Both the position numbers and the translations under genes were made by a program. 64,000 nt of DNA from Candidatus Sulfotelmatobacter kueseliae (GTDB taxonomy: Bacteria > Acidobacteriota > Terriglobia > Terriglobales > Acidobacteriaceae): assembly GCA_900290255.1 (NCBI GenBank), contig OMOD01000159.1:19993-83992 (forward strand), in the 5' to 3' direction. Under the pieces are notes generated by a model. It was not told the DNA's origin, made no database searches, and saw only the letters and a program-made list of their open reading frames with translations. Of the stretch, positions 25,528-35,000 are shown one piece after another; position 1 is the stretch's first letter; the number at the start of each line of letters is the position of its first letter.

Positions 25528-26200
25528 TGGCGGAGAGGGAGGGATTCGATTACCGCCGTTTCTAGCAAGTCCTGGTGATTCCTACACATAGCGATAATAC
25601 CCTGTGTTTGTGATGGTTTCAAGCACATTCTCGACTTAGGGTCTGTTGCCTCCGGCGACCTCTAACGACCTGCATTGACCATAAAAACGGTATCACTAGT
25701 ATCACTTTCGCACAGGTCTCTCCGCGCGCATTCGTTTACGTTGTAAATTCGTCCGATCGATGAATGCCTCCAAACTCTATGGCGTACGCCAAAGCGAACT
25801 CCGCGTTTTGAGGTGACTGATGGCGGTCCGCCATAGCACACGTGCCGTTACTGCGGTGTGCTTACTGTGAGCTCGCTCGACTGGGCGAGAACAAGGCAGC
25901 GGTCGATGTGCTCCCTTGCTCTAGAAAATCGTTGCCCCACTATCAAGATGATGGATGCTCAAACTGAATAAGCATTTTCTGGGGGCGTACCAAAATCCTC
26001 CCTTCTGATCCTGTGCACCCTTACTGAATACACAGTGATTCCGTCGGCAGATTCCACATTTTACCCTTGTGCCGAAATCTACAGTTTTTGAACGCGCAGG
26101 ATCGCAACCCGCAATAACGAAGTCTGGGCAAGTTTCATTGCAGTCGGGTCGGAGGAGGCGCGCTTGCACGCTGGCCTCCGTCGGCCTCCGTCCGCCGCTC
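25528..26200. other. Gene-free stretch downstream of the group II intron remnant
   Basis: No open frame here has protein-like composition. The right end (about 26100-26200) is the 3' part of the group II intron on the minus strand, probably including domain VI (GGCGGACGGAGGCC... and GCGCCTCCTCC as pairing arms). A small palindrome TGGCGGTCCGCCA lies at 25828-25840. The segment 25528-25740 is AT-richer and unassigned; it could be debris. Confidence 0.4.
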
Positions 26201-26233
26201 AAACTGCACGTGCGGGTTTCCCGCATGCAGCTT
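26201..26233 (-). ncRNA. Group II intron domain V
   Basis: On the minus strand AAGCTGCATGCGGG, AAA, CCCGCACGTGCAGTTT folds as domain V: an eight-pair basal stem containing the characteristic G-U wobble and the AGC catalytic triad, a two-base bulge, and a short upper stem with an A-rich loop. It begins immediately after the stop codon of the reverse-transcriptase fragment, which is where domain V sits in compact bacterial introns. Confidence 0.75.
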
Positions 26234-27199
26234 TCACAAAGATTTAGTCGCGCCGGGTGAGAGAGAAGGTATTAAATCGAATAAGCGAACAAGCTCGTAC
26301 TCACCGTAAAGCTGAGTCATAGGCAGCTGCGTCCAGCCCGCGTTACGCCAATGCTTACAGCGATGCGACCAGATCCGTCGTCGGATCCAGTGATCGAGAC
26401 GATGAAAGAGCCTGCGAACGTTGGCGCGCTTATAGTACTCGCCCCAACCCCGCAAGAGTGGGTTAAGCGCCGTAATCAGCTCTGGGGTGGACAGAGGGAT
26501 AGTTCGCTTGGTTCGCTGCCGAACCTCATCCTTGAAACGCTGGATCGACTTCGCCTTGGGGTACGCGTAGAGCGCACCATGCCGGACACGGCTACGAATC
26601 TTGCTTGCGGGAAGATCCAACGGTGTCTTCGCGCGCTTGATTAGGTAGCCGAGAAACTCGAAGCCTTGTTGGACATGGACAATCCGCGTCTTTTGCGGAT
26701 GTAACTCCACGCCCAGTTGTTTCAGGATTCGGCGTGCCGTCTCTACCGCGGAACGTGCCTCCGCTGCCGATTTACAGGTAACCACCCAGTCGTCGGCAAA
26801 CCTCGTCAGCTGATATCCTCTCAGTCGCATCTCCCGATCGAACGGCGTCAGAAGAATGTTACTGAGCAGGGGCGAAACCACGCCACCTTGCGGCGTCCCA
26901 CGCTCGCTAGGAAAGAGCCGCCCTTTGCCGTAGCTTCCCGCTTTGAGCATCGCCCTGATGAGGCGAAGCACGCGGCCGTCGGCTACTCGCTGAGCTACCA
27001 GCGTGAGGAGTTTCTCGTGTTCCGCGGACCCGAAAAAGTCTCGGAGATCCGCATCCACGATCCACTCCGACCCACCTTGAATTTCTTTCCAGAGCTTGCG
27101 TAGTGCGTCCTTCGTCGATCGCCCTCGCCGATACCCAAAGCTGGCATCATCGAATATCGGCTCGAAGATAGGCTCCAACCGATTGAGTAGCGCTTGCTG
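26234..27199 (-). mobile_element. ltrA: Group II intron reverse transcriptase/maturase, 5'-truncated
   Basis: About 320 codons remain. Intact motifs are ASFGYRRGRSTKDALRKL, WIVDADLRDFFG (first metal-binding Asp), GTPQGGVVSPLLSNILL, the catalytic RFADDWVV (FADD at 127-130 of the frame that begins at the TTG 27178), LHPQKTRIVHVQQGFEFLGY and the maturase (GIIM) region PLLRGWGEYYKRANVRRLF...RRRIWSHRCKHWRN. The reading frame extends upstream to QQALLNRLEPIF, then stops matching at about 27200, where glycoside-hydrolase sequence on the other strand begins. The N-terminal fingers and the 5' intron domains are missing, so retromobility is not expected. Domain V follows the stop codon. Confidence 0.88.
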
Positions 27200-27201
27200 A
27201 C

Positions 27202-27772
27202 ATCGGTTGGTGGAGTTGGACCGTCTACTATGGCGCCATCAACGAAGGCGAGACCTTGGCCAATGCCGACTGGCAAGCCGAACATCTGAAGTAATCTGAA
27301 GTCATTGGGTTATAAGTATTTCCAAATTTATGAAGGCTATCAGTACGCCCGCGAGAATATACAACTCCCAATGCGACACAATTTCCGGATGGTTTGCGGT
27401 TTGTCGGGCATTACCTTATCGGAGAGGGCCTGACATTCGGCTTATGGACTGCGCCGTTTGAGGTGACAAGCCGAGCGTGGATCTACGAGTACCACAAGGA
27501 CTGGCTGGCGCACAATGCCAAGGGCCAGCCGGTTCCCATTGGCGACGTCTGGGACCAGAAGACGGATGTGCTTTACGCCCTGGACACAACCCATCCGGGA
27601 GCGCAGGAGTATATGCGCCAGACTTGCCGGACACTCGTTCGCGAATGGGGGGGCCGGTTCATCAAACTCGACTTCATGGATAGCACGGCGAATCGAGGGT
27701 CACCGTTACCGCCCCAACACGACAGCCATGGAAGCCCAACGCATTGGCCTCCAAGTAATCCGCGATGCTGTC
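27202..27772 (+). pseudogene. Broken GH27/GH36-like alpha-galactosidase
   Basis: Pieces in three frames line up with the intact enzyme at 41105-43624. They are IGWWSWTVYYGAINEGETLANADWQAEHLK (27202 on), GYKYFQIYEGYQYAR after a frameshift caused by a 10-bp tandem duplication, then FVGHYLIGEGLTFGLWTAPFEVTSRAWIYEYHKDWLAHNAKGQPV through IKLDFMDSTA. A last shift near 27690 gives IEGHRYRPNTTAMEAQRIGLQVIRDAV. The 5' end is fused to the group II intron remnant and the 3' end to the tail of the PIG-L gene. It lacks its first third and its C-terminal domains and cannot be functional. Confidence 0.85.
27284..27303. repeat. 10-bp tandem duplication in the GH27/36 pseudogene
   Basis: ATCTGAAGTA is followed directly by ATCTGAAGTC. 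The duplication adds ten bases, creates a TAA and shifts the frame relative to the expected HLKSLGYKYFQ. Confidence 0.75.
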
Positions 27773-27779
27773 TTGCAAT

Positions 27780-29258
27780 CTACTTGCAACCCAGTCCATC
27801 GAGTTTAACCGGACAGCCGTGTTGGCGCCGGATCGAGATGGAACCGGCACCCCATCCGGCCCTGGAATCCTCTGCATTCAACAAAATTTTGACTATTACG
27901 GAACCTACGGTCTGGCCTCTGGATTCAGCTCGCCACGTAATCTGCTGCCAGTTGCCTCCGTTTTCCGTGGGAGCGGTGAGAACGAACCACACAGGATAGA
28001 CATCCTGCGGCCGCACCGAATACTGCGTAGCAGCGGCCTTCTCGGTCCAGCCGGATGGAAGGTCAGCGCTCAAGTTAATTGTCTGAAGTTGATCCGTGTC
28101 GTTATGGAGCAAAAAAGGCAGCTCCAGTGTGCCACCCGGGTCGACTCCTATCTCCGGCACTTTCATCAAATCGGCAAGGTGTCCAATGCCGTGAGCAGGC
28201 CAGAATTTCCGGTAAAAGGCCCAAGGGTCTCCCAGTTCGATGGAGATCCCCTCGCGGGCTTGCGGACGATAGCCGCAAACGGGCGCAAATGGGATGGGCC
28301 CCCGAACGGCGCCCTCAAAAATATCCCCGGCGACGGCGCCACCCACCAGCGATTTGCCAAGAATGAATCGATCAGGAAGCTGAAAGTACTTGAAATTTCC
28401 GGTTGCAAGAGCGGCCTTCGCCGCCTGCCCTGTTTCGCCCTGGGTCAAATAGTAGGACTCTTCCAGGACCGCGGCCCGGTAGTAGGGCATATGAAGGGAC
28501 GGAGAAACATCCATCGCGGAATAGACTGGACCTTGTTCCTTCATAAACGCCATCTGCGACGCATCAGAGAAGAAATAAAGCTTTTCGGGCTGCCACGGGC
28601 GCAGTCCCTCGGTAAGGTTACCGATCCCCTTGCGGTCGCGTGGAAAGGAAACCTGTTCCGGAAATGCGGTCGGATCCCCCGCCATGTCAAAGGCTTCCGT
28701 GGCGATCACAGCGGAAGCCTGATGATCGCCATGATTTTCTCCTACTACAAAATGAGGCAACCATGTGAGGATGACTTCCGGGCGAGTGAGCCGGACAATG
28801 CGCACTGCCTCCTCGAGCGCCGCACCGTGGCCCCAGGTTTCGAGCGAGCGCAGAACATTGTCGCCGGGCGTGTCGGTGGTGCCGCTCATGAACCAGACGT
28901 TGAAGACGCCGATCGAAGCCAGCGCCCGGCGCGCCTCAATTTCCCGGACTTCCCCGATCGCAGCGGCCTGTTCGTAACCCACTTCATTGCCGCCCCCTTG
29001 GCTGCGCGTTCCCTCGAGGACGGCCACCCGTTTGTGCTGATCGGCGATGGCCCTGATCAGATAACCGGCCGGTTCATCGTCGGAATGGGCGACGATGACA
29101 AGAATGTCCGCCTTGTAGCGGTCGTCTGGAAGCGGGCTGGCGGTGGTGGCCTGAGGAGCAAGTTGTCCGATCATTGCAGTGGGCCATACGCCCATCAAGA
29201 GGAGAAGCAAACATCCGATCGGGTTCGGTCGGACAGGAAATGCGGTGCGCTGCTGCAT
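27780..29258 (-). CDS. Secreted PIG-L (LmbE-like) N-acetylglucosaminyl deacetylase-family protein
   Basis: 492 residues. A signal peptide (PIGCLLLLLMGVWPTAMIGQ) places it outside the cytoplasm. The PIG-L zinc site is intact: DILVIVAHSDDEPAGYL (AHSDDE, residues 57-62) and ENHGDHQAS (HGDH, 176-179). Family members hydrolyse N-acetyl groups from GlcNAc-containing substrates. A C-terminal beta-rich domain follows (about 370-470). The last about 30 residues (EDSRAGWGAGSISIRRQHGCPVKLDGLGCK) look foreign: the gene runs into the GH27/36 pseudogene junction, so the native C-terminus seems to have been replaced. It is third in the run SIS protein - TIM-barrel-like protein - PIG-L, 112 bases after the preceding stop. 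Confidence 0.85.
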   Translation of the reverse strand: MQQRTAFPVRPNPIGCLLLLLMGVWPTAMIGQLAPQATTASPLPDDRYKADILVIVAHSDDEPAGYLIRAIADQHKRVAVLEGTRSQGGGNEVGYEQAAAIGEVREIEARRALASIGVFNVWFMSGTTDTPGDNVLRSLETWGHGAALEEAVRIVRLTRPEVILTWLPHFVVGENHGDHQASAVIATEAFDMAGDPTAFPEQVSFPRDRKGIGNLTEGLRPWQPEKLYFFSDASQMAFMKEQGPVYSAMDVSPSLHMPYYRAAVLEESYYLTQGETGQAAKAALATGNFKYFQLPDRFILGKSLVGGAVAGDIFEGAVRGPIPFAPVCGYRPQAREGISIELGDPWAFYRKFWPAHGIGHLADLMKVPEIGVDPGGTLELPFLLHNDTDQLQTINLSADLPSGWTEKAAATQYSVRPQDVYPVWFVLTAPTENGGNWQQITWRAESRGQTVGSVIVKILLNAEDSRAGWGAGSISIRRQHGCPVKLDGLGCK

Positions 29259-29370
29259 GATAAGACTCCCTTCTTAGCACAGACCGTGATTGCAACTGCG
29301 ATTCGCATTATGCAGGAGAATGAAAATCTCAGTATTTTGGAGGAACGTGTTCAATCTAAGCCACGATAAT

Positions 29371-30417
29371 TCACTGTCCAAGGACTTCCTTATACGCTTC
29401 GCCCAGAGTCCGCCACGCGTTGATGGGCTCGGGCGCGGACAAGATCGTTCCGAAGCCAGCGCGATAGGTCCATGAAAAGATCGACTCGACGCCGCTATCG
29501 GCATAGGTGCGGGCGATCTGCCGTATAAAATCGATATCGACGGGAGACTCTAAATAACTCATGATCCATCGTTGTGGAATTTTCTTGTACTTGCGCGCCA
29601 GGGCTACTGTCTTCTCGGCGAGGCGCTGATGAGTAGCTAAGGGGGCGTCGTAACTCGTAACAATTGAAGTCGAAAAGATGTCGTATTCGGGAAACGCGGC
29701 TACCTGTTCCCAATCATCGTAGCCTCGCTCGTACGAGAGATAATAATTATTCTCAGCGGGAAGACTACACTGCGTGACTAGCCACTCTGGACGGAGTAGC
29801 CACTCTGGACGGATCGATTTCGCGAGCTGGCTCGCGGACTGCAAGATCTGGCGGGCTTTCCGCCTGCGGAATCTCTTCACCTGATCTGTGAGCACTTTCG
29901 GCATCGTGTAGCCATATTCCTGCTCGAATAGTTTTTGACATACTGAGCAGCGGCACGTCCAATCTGCGGTGCTCTGATAGCCAACCGGGTAGATGGGCAT
30001 TGCGAAATGAGGCTCGTCCCAGAATATCCCTTGGGCATCACAGGATCGCGCCAACTTCTCAACCAGTTCGAGAAAGTACTCTTGAAATGCTGGCGTATTA
30101 AAGCAAGCTGCCGCCACAGGTTCACCGGTAAGAGCGGTAATTTGCCGATTCTGAATATTCTCCTGGAGAAAGAGGCTGGGAGGCTCTCCTCCGAAAAACT
30201 TACCGACCCCCCAAGTATCCAGGTAGACGTCAAGCCCCTGGTTCCGGGCCTCTTCGACAATTTTCGGTATATTCGGAAACCAGAAGAATACATCGAACTC
30301 ACTGAGCGCCAGCAACACTGCGGTGCAGTGGTGAGCCCGCATTTCGGTAAAGTCTCGTGCTGCATGCTCTGGATAGCTGATTCCGTAATAGCTAACGCCC
30401 GTTTCTTTTACAGCCAT
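29371..30417 (-). CDS. Putative TIM-barrel glycosidase-like protein, family not recognised
   Basis: 348 residues without a signal peptide, hence cytoplasmic. The alternating pattern TGVSYYGISYPEHAARDFTEMRAHHCTAVLLALSEFD, IPKIVEEARNQGLDVYLDTWGVG, ELVEKLARSCDAQGIFWDEPHFAMP (an acidic pair after a strand, as in retaining glycosidases), KIPQRWIMSYLES and YADSGVESIFSWTYRAGFG suggests a (beta/alpha)8 barrel. A CRCSVCQKLFEQEYG segment could bind metal. I cannot place it in a named GH family. An 18-bp in-frame tandem duplication gives the local repeat RPEWLLRPEWLV. The gene starts 12 bases after the SIS gene and precedes the PIG-L gene, so a role in amino-sugar or N-acetylated glycan metabolism is plausible. 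Confidence 0.6.
   Translation of the reverse strand: MAVKETGVSYYGISYPEHAARDFTEMRAHHCTAVLLALSEFDVFFWFPNIPKIVEEARNQGLDVYLDTWGVGKFFGGEPPSLFLQENIQNRQITALTGEPVAAACFNTPAFQEYFLELVEKLARSCDAQGIFWDEPHFAMPIYPVGYQSTADWTCRCSVCQKLFEQEYGYTMPKVLTDQVKRFRRRKARQILQSASQLAKSIRPEWLLRPEWLVTQCSLPAENNYYLSYERGYDDWEQVAAFPEYDIFSTSIVTSYDAPLATHQRLAEKTVALARKYKKIPQRWIMSYLESPVDIDFIRQIARTYADSGVESIFSWTYRAGFGTILSAPEPINAWRTLGEAYKEVLGQ
29779..29814. repeat. 18-bp tandem duplication, in frame
   Basis: TAGCCACTCTGGACGGAG is followed by TAGCCACTCTGGACGGAT (29779-29796, 29797-29814). It duplicates six codons in the TIM-barrel-like gene without a frameshift. Confidence 0.9.
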
Positions 30418-30429
30418 GTCGTTTTCTCC

Positions 30430-31206
30430 TCACAGAAACTTGACTCGACTGTTGTATTTGGCGCGAAGTTCAGAATTGTACTGATCCCCTCCCGAAATAT
30501 TCGCGGAGCGCCACACGCGAGGCACGACGCCCCGGCGGACGCATTCTTTGACGCACTCGATCTCAAGCCGGTGGGCAATATAGAAATCAACTGTGCTTGA
30601 AATCCCCGTGATTGGCTGATCGAATCCTTCAACCGAAATCACCGTATCGCCATAGGGTACATAGTCGTCGATGCAGATATCGGTGAGGTCGAACAGTGTC
30701 TTGCCACTGCGATGGCGAAGTGGAAAATCCTTAGGAACGTTGCAGTGCCAGGCCTTTGAAGAAATTCCGATTGTCCTAGCTTTCCGACGCTGGCACTCCA
30801 GGGCTGCGTCAATTGTTGGCGCGTTGAATCCGTAACTATGGAACAACAAGACCACGTCATCCTGGGAGACGCCGTAGTAGGACACAATGTGATTGCCGAC
30901 ATCATGCAAGCGCTCGTGACCGAGATACATGTAGGCAGGAGTAACAGGGTGAATGGAAAAATCAATCATAGGACAAAGGTTTGCTAACCCGCCCGCACGC
31001 CAAAACAGTTCCTGCATGACAAGGCAAGTGTGGCCGCCACCCCCGAACAGATAAATCAGACGATCTTGTTCGCAGGCGTCTGCCATCCACTGGGCAGCGA
31101 GAAGCAAATTCGTCTGTTGCTCGTTCTCGAATTGACGGATCAGCCCAATGAGCGTCTCCAGTAAGCGAGTGTCGACCCCTTGGCTGATCAATAATGCCGA
31201 TGACAT
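30430..31206 (-). CDS. SIS-domain sugar-phosphate-binding protein (UPF0309-like)
   Basis: 258 residues from the ATG at 31206, five bases after AGGAG; a GTG six bases earlier is less well placed. Visible SIS features are a helical start, AAQWMADACEQDRLIYLFGGGGHTCLVMQELFWRAGGL (phosphosugar loop), DVVLLFHSYGFNAPTIDAALECQRRKARTIGISS and a C-terminal helix rich in Cys and Arg. SIS proteins isomerise or sense phosphosugars; the UPF0309 type is usually found in sugar-catabolic operons without a defined reaction. It is first in the run with the TIM-barrel-like and PIG-L genes. Confidence 0.8.
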   Translation of the reverse strand: MSSALLISQGVDTRLLETLIGLIRQFENEQQTNLLLAAQWMADACEQDRLIYLFGGGGHTCLVMQELFWRAGGLANLCPMIDFSIHPVTPAYMYLGHERLHDVGNHIVSYYGVSQDDVVLLFHSYGFNAPTIDAALECQRRKARTIGISSKAWHCNVPKDFPLRHRSGKTLFDLTDICIDDYVPYGDTVISVEGFDQPITGISSTVDFYIAHRLEIECVKECVRRGVVPRVWRSANISGGDQYNSELRAKYNSRVKFL

Positions 31207-31411
31207 GGTCACTCCTATTGAAAATCGTGCACCGTTTGATGATATGGCTAATGCTTTTGTAAGACGTTCGCTCGGATACTCAGTACGAAATCGAATCCCC
31301 GGCGGGTTTGAGAACGGTCGTGTTTAAGGCCGATAAATAGCCGGAAAAGGATCGTGACGGCTGTCGGCATCTTGTCGTGCTGCGCTCCTAATATTGAGAA
31401 ACTCCCTCCAT

Positions 31412-31795
31412 CATGCTGACCATTCCGCTGGGACTGGTCGCGATTTGTTATCTGGGTGCTGGCTTTCGTGCGTGGATCGCCAGGTCAGGGGTTCTACGCG
31501 TGGCTCGTTGATGCTGCACTCTGTGAAGCGCAGAAGCGCAGCGCCATCATCTTTGCGCTCGGCATCTTTCTGTATGCCTACCCAGCGCTTGATCCGCACA
31601 CCATGCGCATCCGGCGTGCTGCAACGGATCGCCGTGGTGTACCTGATCTCGTCGGCGATTGTGCTCTACTGCGGCCGAAAAGCGCGGTGGGTGATCGCGG
31701 CGGTGCTGTTGCTCGGATATTGGGCGCTGATGGAGCTCTATCCGGTTCCTGTATACGGTCCCGGCGTGCTCACGATGGATGGTGGCAGCCATCAT
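31412..31795 (+). pseudogene. Broken DUF5009/HGSNAT-like acyltransferase
   Basis: Fragments in two frames are recognisable: RSAIIFALGIFLYAYPALDPHTMRI in one, and GVLQRIAVVYLISSAIVLYCGRKARWVIAAVLLLGYWALMELYPVPVYGPGVLT in the other. These are the central membrane helices of the DUF5009/heparan-alpha-glucosaminide N-acetyltransferase-like family, whose intact relative lies at 36023-37144. The ends are missing and the frame is broken at least once, so it is a remnant. Confidence 0.7.
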
Positions 31796-32099
31796 TTTAA
31801 CGATTTGAAAGAAAGGAGTGGGTTTCGACGCCAAACAATTGCATCGGCAAGCAGCTTGCTGCCAAGCTCACAAGCTGCCGAAAACTCACCTTGAAAGTGT
31901 TCCAGAAAAAGGGGGACCGGTCACACCTAACCCGGATTGAGCCATCATCCCCCGGGACCTTCGACTTCCTGCGCAATATGGCCATACGTGCAAAATAGCG
32001 ATTCCTGAGATGAACACTGGGACCAGAATCTAAATGGATTCTCGTGCCGTGACCACCAGCCAAACCTCCAACTCACGAAATTCAATGAGCTGTCAGATG
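31796..32099. other. Unassigned debris between the DUF5009 remnant and the TonB receptor
   Basis: No gene is supported. The sequence is patchy, with mixed composition, and may contain transposase scraps. The receptor gene at 32100 ends at its left border on the minus strand without a clear terminator. Confidence 0.35.
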
Positions 32100-35000
32100 T
32101 CAGAATGTAATGCGTACAGCTAGCTGAATGATCCTTGGATCGTATGTGGTCGTAATCTCTCCGAATGTTGAAGAACCAATGTCGTAATTCGGCACACCGA
32201 ACTGCGCGGAATTGAAAATATTGAAAAAGTCGACAATGAACTGGCCCTGCACTTTATCTTTGGCCACGCTGAATTGCTTGGCTACCTCAACATCCGTGTC
32301 TGCATACGTAGGTCCGCGGAAGAAATTGCGCGGCAAGGTTCCATATGTGTAAGAGGTAGGCGGTGTAACAAGGGCAGCGTTTTGCAAATTCTGCAGTCGC
32401 GCATTGGAAAAAGTCGCCTGCTGGAAATATACAGAGCCGACTCCATCGGGGCCTACCTCACGATACGGACTCTGCGTAGTCACCTTGGTGCCCACAAGAT
32501 CAGCACGAACCAGTTCTTGATCACCGGCACCAGACGGCCCGGGATCGTTGCCAAGATTACGCGATAACCCCGCCAACACGTCCAACGCAAATCCACTTCT
32601 CCATGAAGAGATAGGCGATACTCTCCAACCCTTGGTAACTACCTTAGGGGCACTCTCGATCCATTTATCGAATGGAACATACCACGTTCCAGAGATAACA
32701 ACGTTGTTGGGTACATCCGTATCGGAGTCGGCATAAAACTGCCTCCGGTTATAGTAGGGGACTTCATAGTTTCTTTCCCGGAATCCCGAGACGTTATCCA
32801 GGTTTTTCGAATGCGTATAGGCAAAGGTGAAAGTCATGGGGCCTACGACCGGGGCCTCGGTCAAGTGTTTCGTCAGACGGACTTGCAGACTGTTGTAGTT
32901 TGCATATGTAACATTGTCAAACGTATCCAACCATGAGTAATTACTGTTGTTTCCTGGAGCATATCCGTTCGACAACGAGTACCTCATGTTATAGGTTCCC
33001 AAGACGTACGGGTTGTAATCAACCGGCGACGTGAGCCCATGCGAAGTGTTGCCGACATACGCTAAGTCGAAGGCCATACCCTGGGGTAAGTCACGCTGCA
33101 CATCAAGGTTGTACTGGTAGATGTATGGAGTCTTAAGATGATTTCTCACAAAGTAATTTGCACTTGACCCGTAGGGAAGATACGGTGCAAAACTTACCGT
33201 GCTGGTTGGAGGCTTGGACGGAAATGGATTGATTGTTCCCGTTGCTACATACGGGTTGCTCAAATAATTCAGCGCTGTGGTCTGTCCACCAGGCAGCGGG
33301 GCATAGGACAGAAATGCTGTGGAGTAGAACGGGGGCAGGCCATTGAACTGCAGATTGGCGTCGCCCGACAAGATGTCGTAGAAGATGCCGAATCCGCCTC
33401 GTATACTGGTCTTTCCGTCTCCTGCTGCATCTAAAGCAAAACCAAAACGCGGCGCCCAGTTTGTGTAATCTGGAAAGCTCACTCCTTCAGGTGCCCCACG
33501 ATCTCCGGGAAATACAAGACCAACGGGTGCATTCACAAAGCGGGTTGACTGTTCGCCCGGAATCAGGCTATACGTTCTTCCCTCTGTGTCCCGCCTTGGG
33601 GAGTTGTATTCGTACCGCAATCCGTAGTTCACCGTCAGGCGGCTCGTGGCCTTATATCCATCCTGCGCATAGGCGGAATATGAGTTAGTCCGAATATTGG
33701 AAAGGGCCCCTGCACCTTGGTAAAAAGAATCCGGGGCTCCAAAAAGTAGATCGGCATACGGATTGCCAGATGCGACACTACTGCCCGGCTGAAAGTTTCC
33801 ATACAAGTAGAACCCGCCGTCCACAAAATAGTCATAGGTTGTGTTGTTTTGATATGGCGAGAATCCAACTCCATACTTCATTAGGTGCTTGCCTTTGGTC
33901 CATGATAGAGAGTCCTTATACTCAGATGTGTTGTTGATAAATGAGAGTGGTCCTTGTCCTGTGTAGCCTACGGTAAACAGCGAAGATGCGAAAGTGATGA
34001 TCGTCGGCCCCGTTGTAACGTCCGGTGTAATTCCAATTCCAAGAGCGCTTGGTCCGGCAGGATTACCAATTGGTTGATACGCCAGGTTGTTGGCGCGCTG
34101 CGCAACAACGCGCAACTCGTTCAGCAGGTGTGCCGTAAATGTTCTGGTATAAGCAATTGCAAGGTACGAAATATGGTTCTGGTTTGTTACTGGAAACGGA
34201 ATGGTAGAACCATCAAATGGGCTTAAGATCCGTTCATCCTGGTATGCCAAGGTTGTTGTAAGTAAGTCTGAGTTAGTAATATGAAAATCGACGCGCCCGT
34301 GGTACTGGTTATAGTTGTCTGTGGCCGTGCCCGTGGACAACAAGAACCCATTAGGGCTGGAAGGTATGTAATTCTTTGCAATATAAGCTTTCGTTATTGG
34401 ATCAATCGTTGTTGGATCGATAATGCCCGCCACCGCCGACTGCGGATTGGCCTGATAGTACGGATGCGCCTGCAGGAACGCCGCCACCGCTCCATTGGGA
34501 TCAGTCCCGGGTGCTGAAAAATCACCGTTCAACTCCGCCGTTGTATAAACCTGCTGGCCGCCATTGTTGAGCGTTGAAGACTCCTTCTGCCCCTGATATG
34601 CGAAGAAGAAGAAGAATCTGTCTTTCCCATTCACCAGTTGTGGAAACACAATTGGCCCGCCTACCGTGCCACCGTATTGCTGGCGCTTCAAATTATCGCG
34701 GGGTATTATTGGATTGGCGCGTTTGTTGTAGAATCTGTTGGCATCAAATGCCTCATTCCGGGCGTAGTCAAATAGGCTTCCGTGCAGCCTGTTGGTGCCA
34801 GATTTTGTCACAATGCTGATCTGGCCACCTCCGTTCCGTCCGTACTCAGCGGAATAATTGCTCTGTAAAATACGGAACTCCTCAACTGCATCTGGATTCG
34901 GCGTAAAAACCACGGCGTTAAAGAGGAGATTGTTGTTATCGCCACCGTCCAGTAGATAGCCGACACTATCCGAGCGTCCACCGGCAAGTGACTGGTGATT

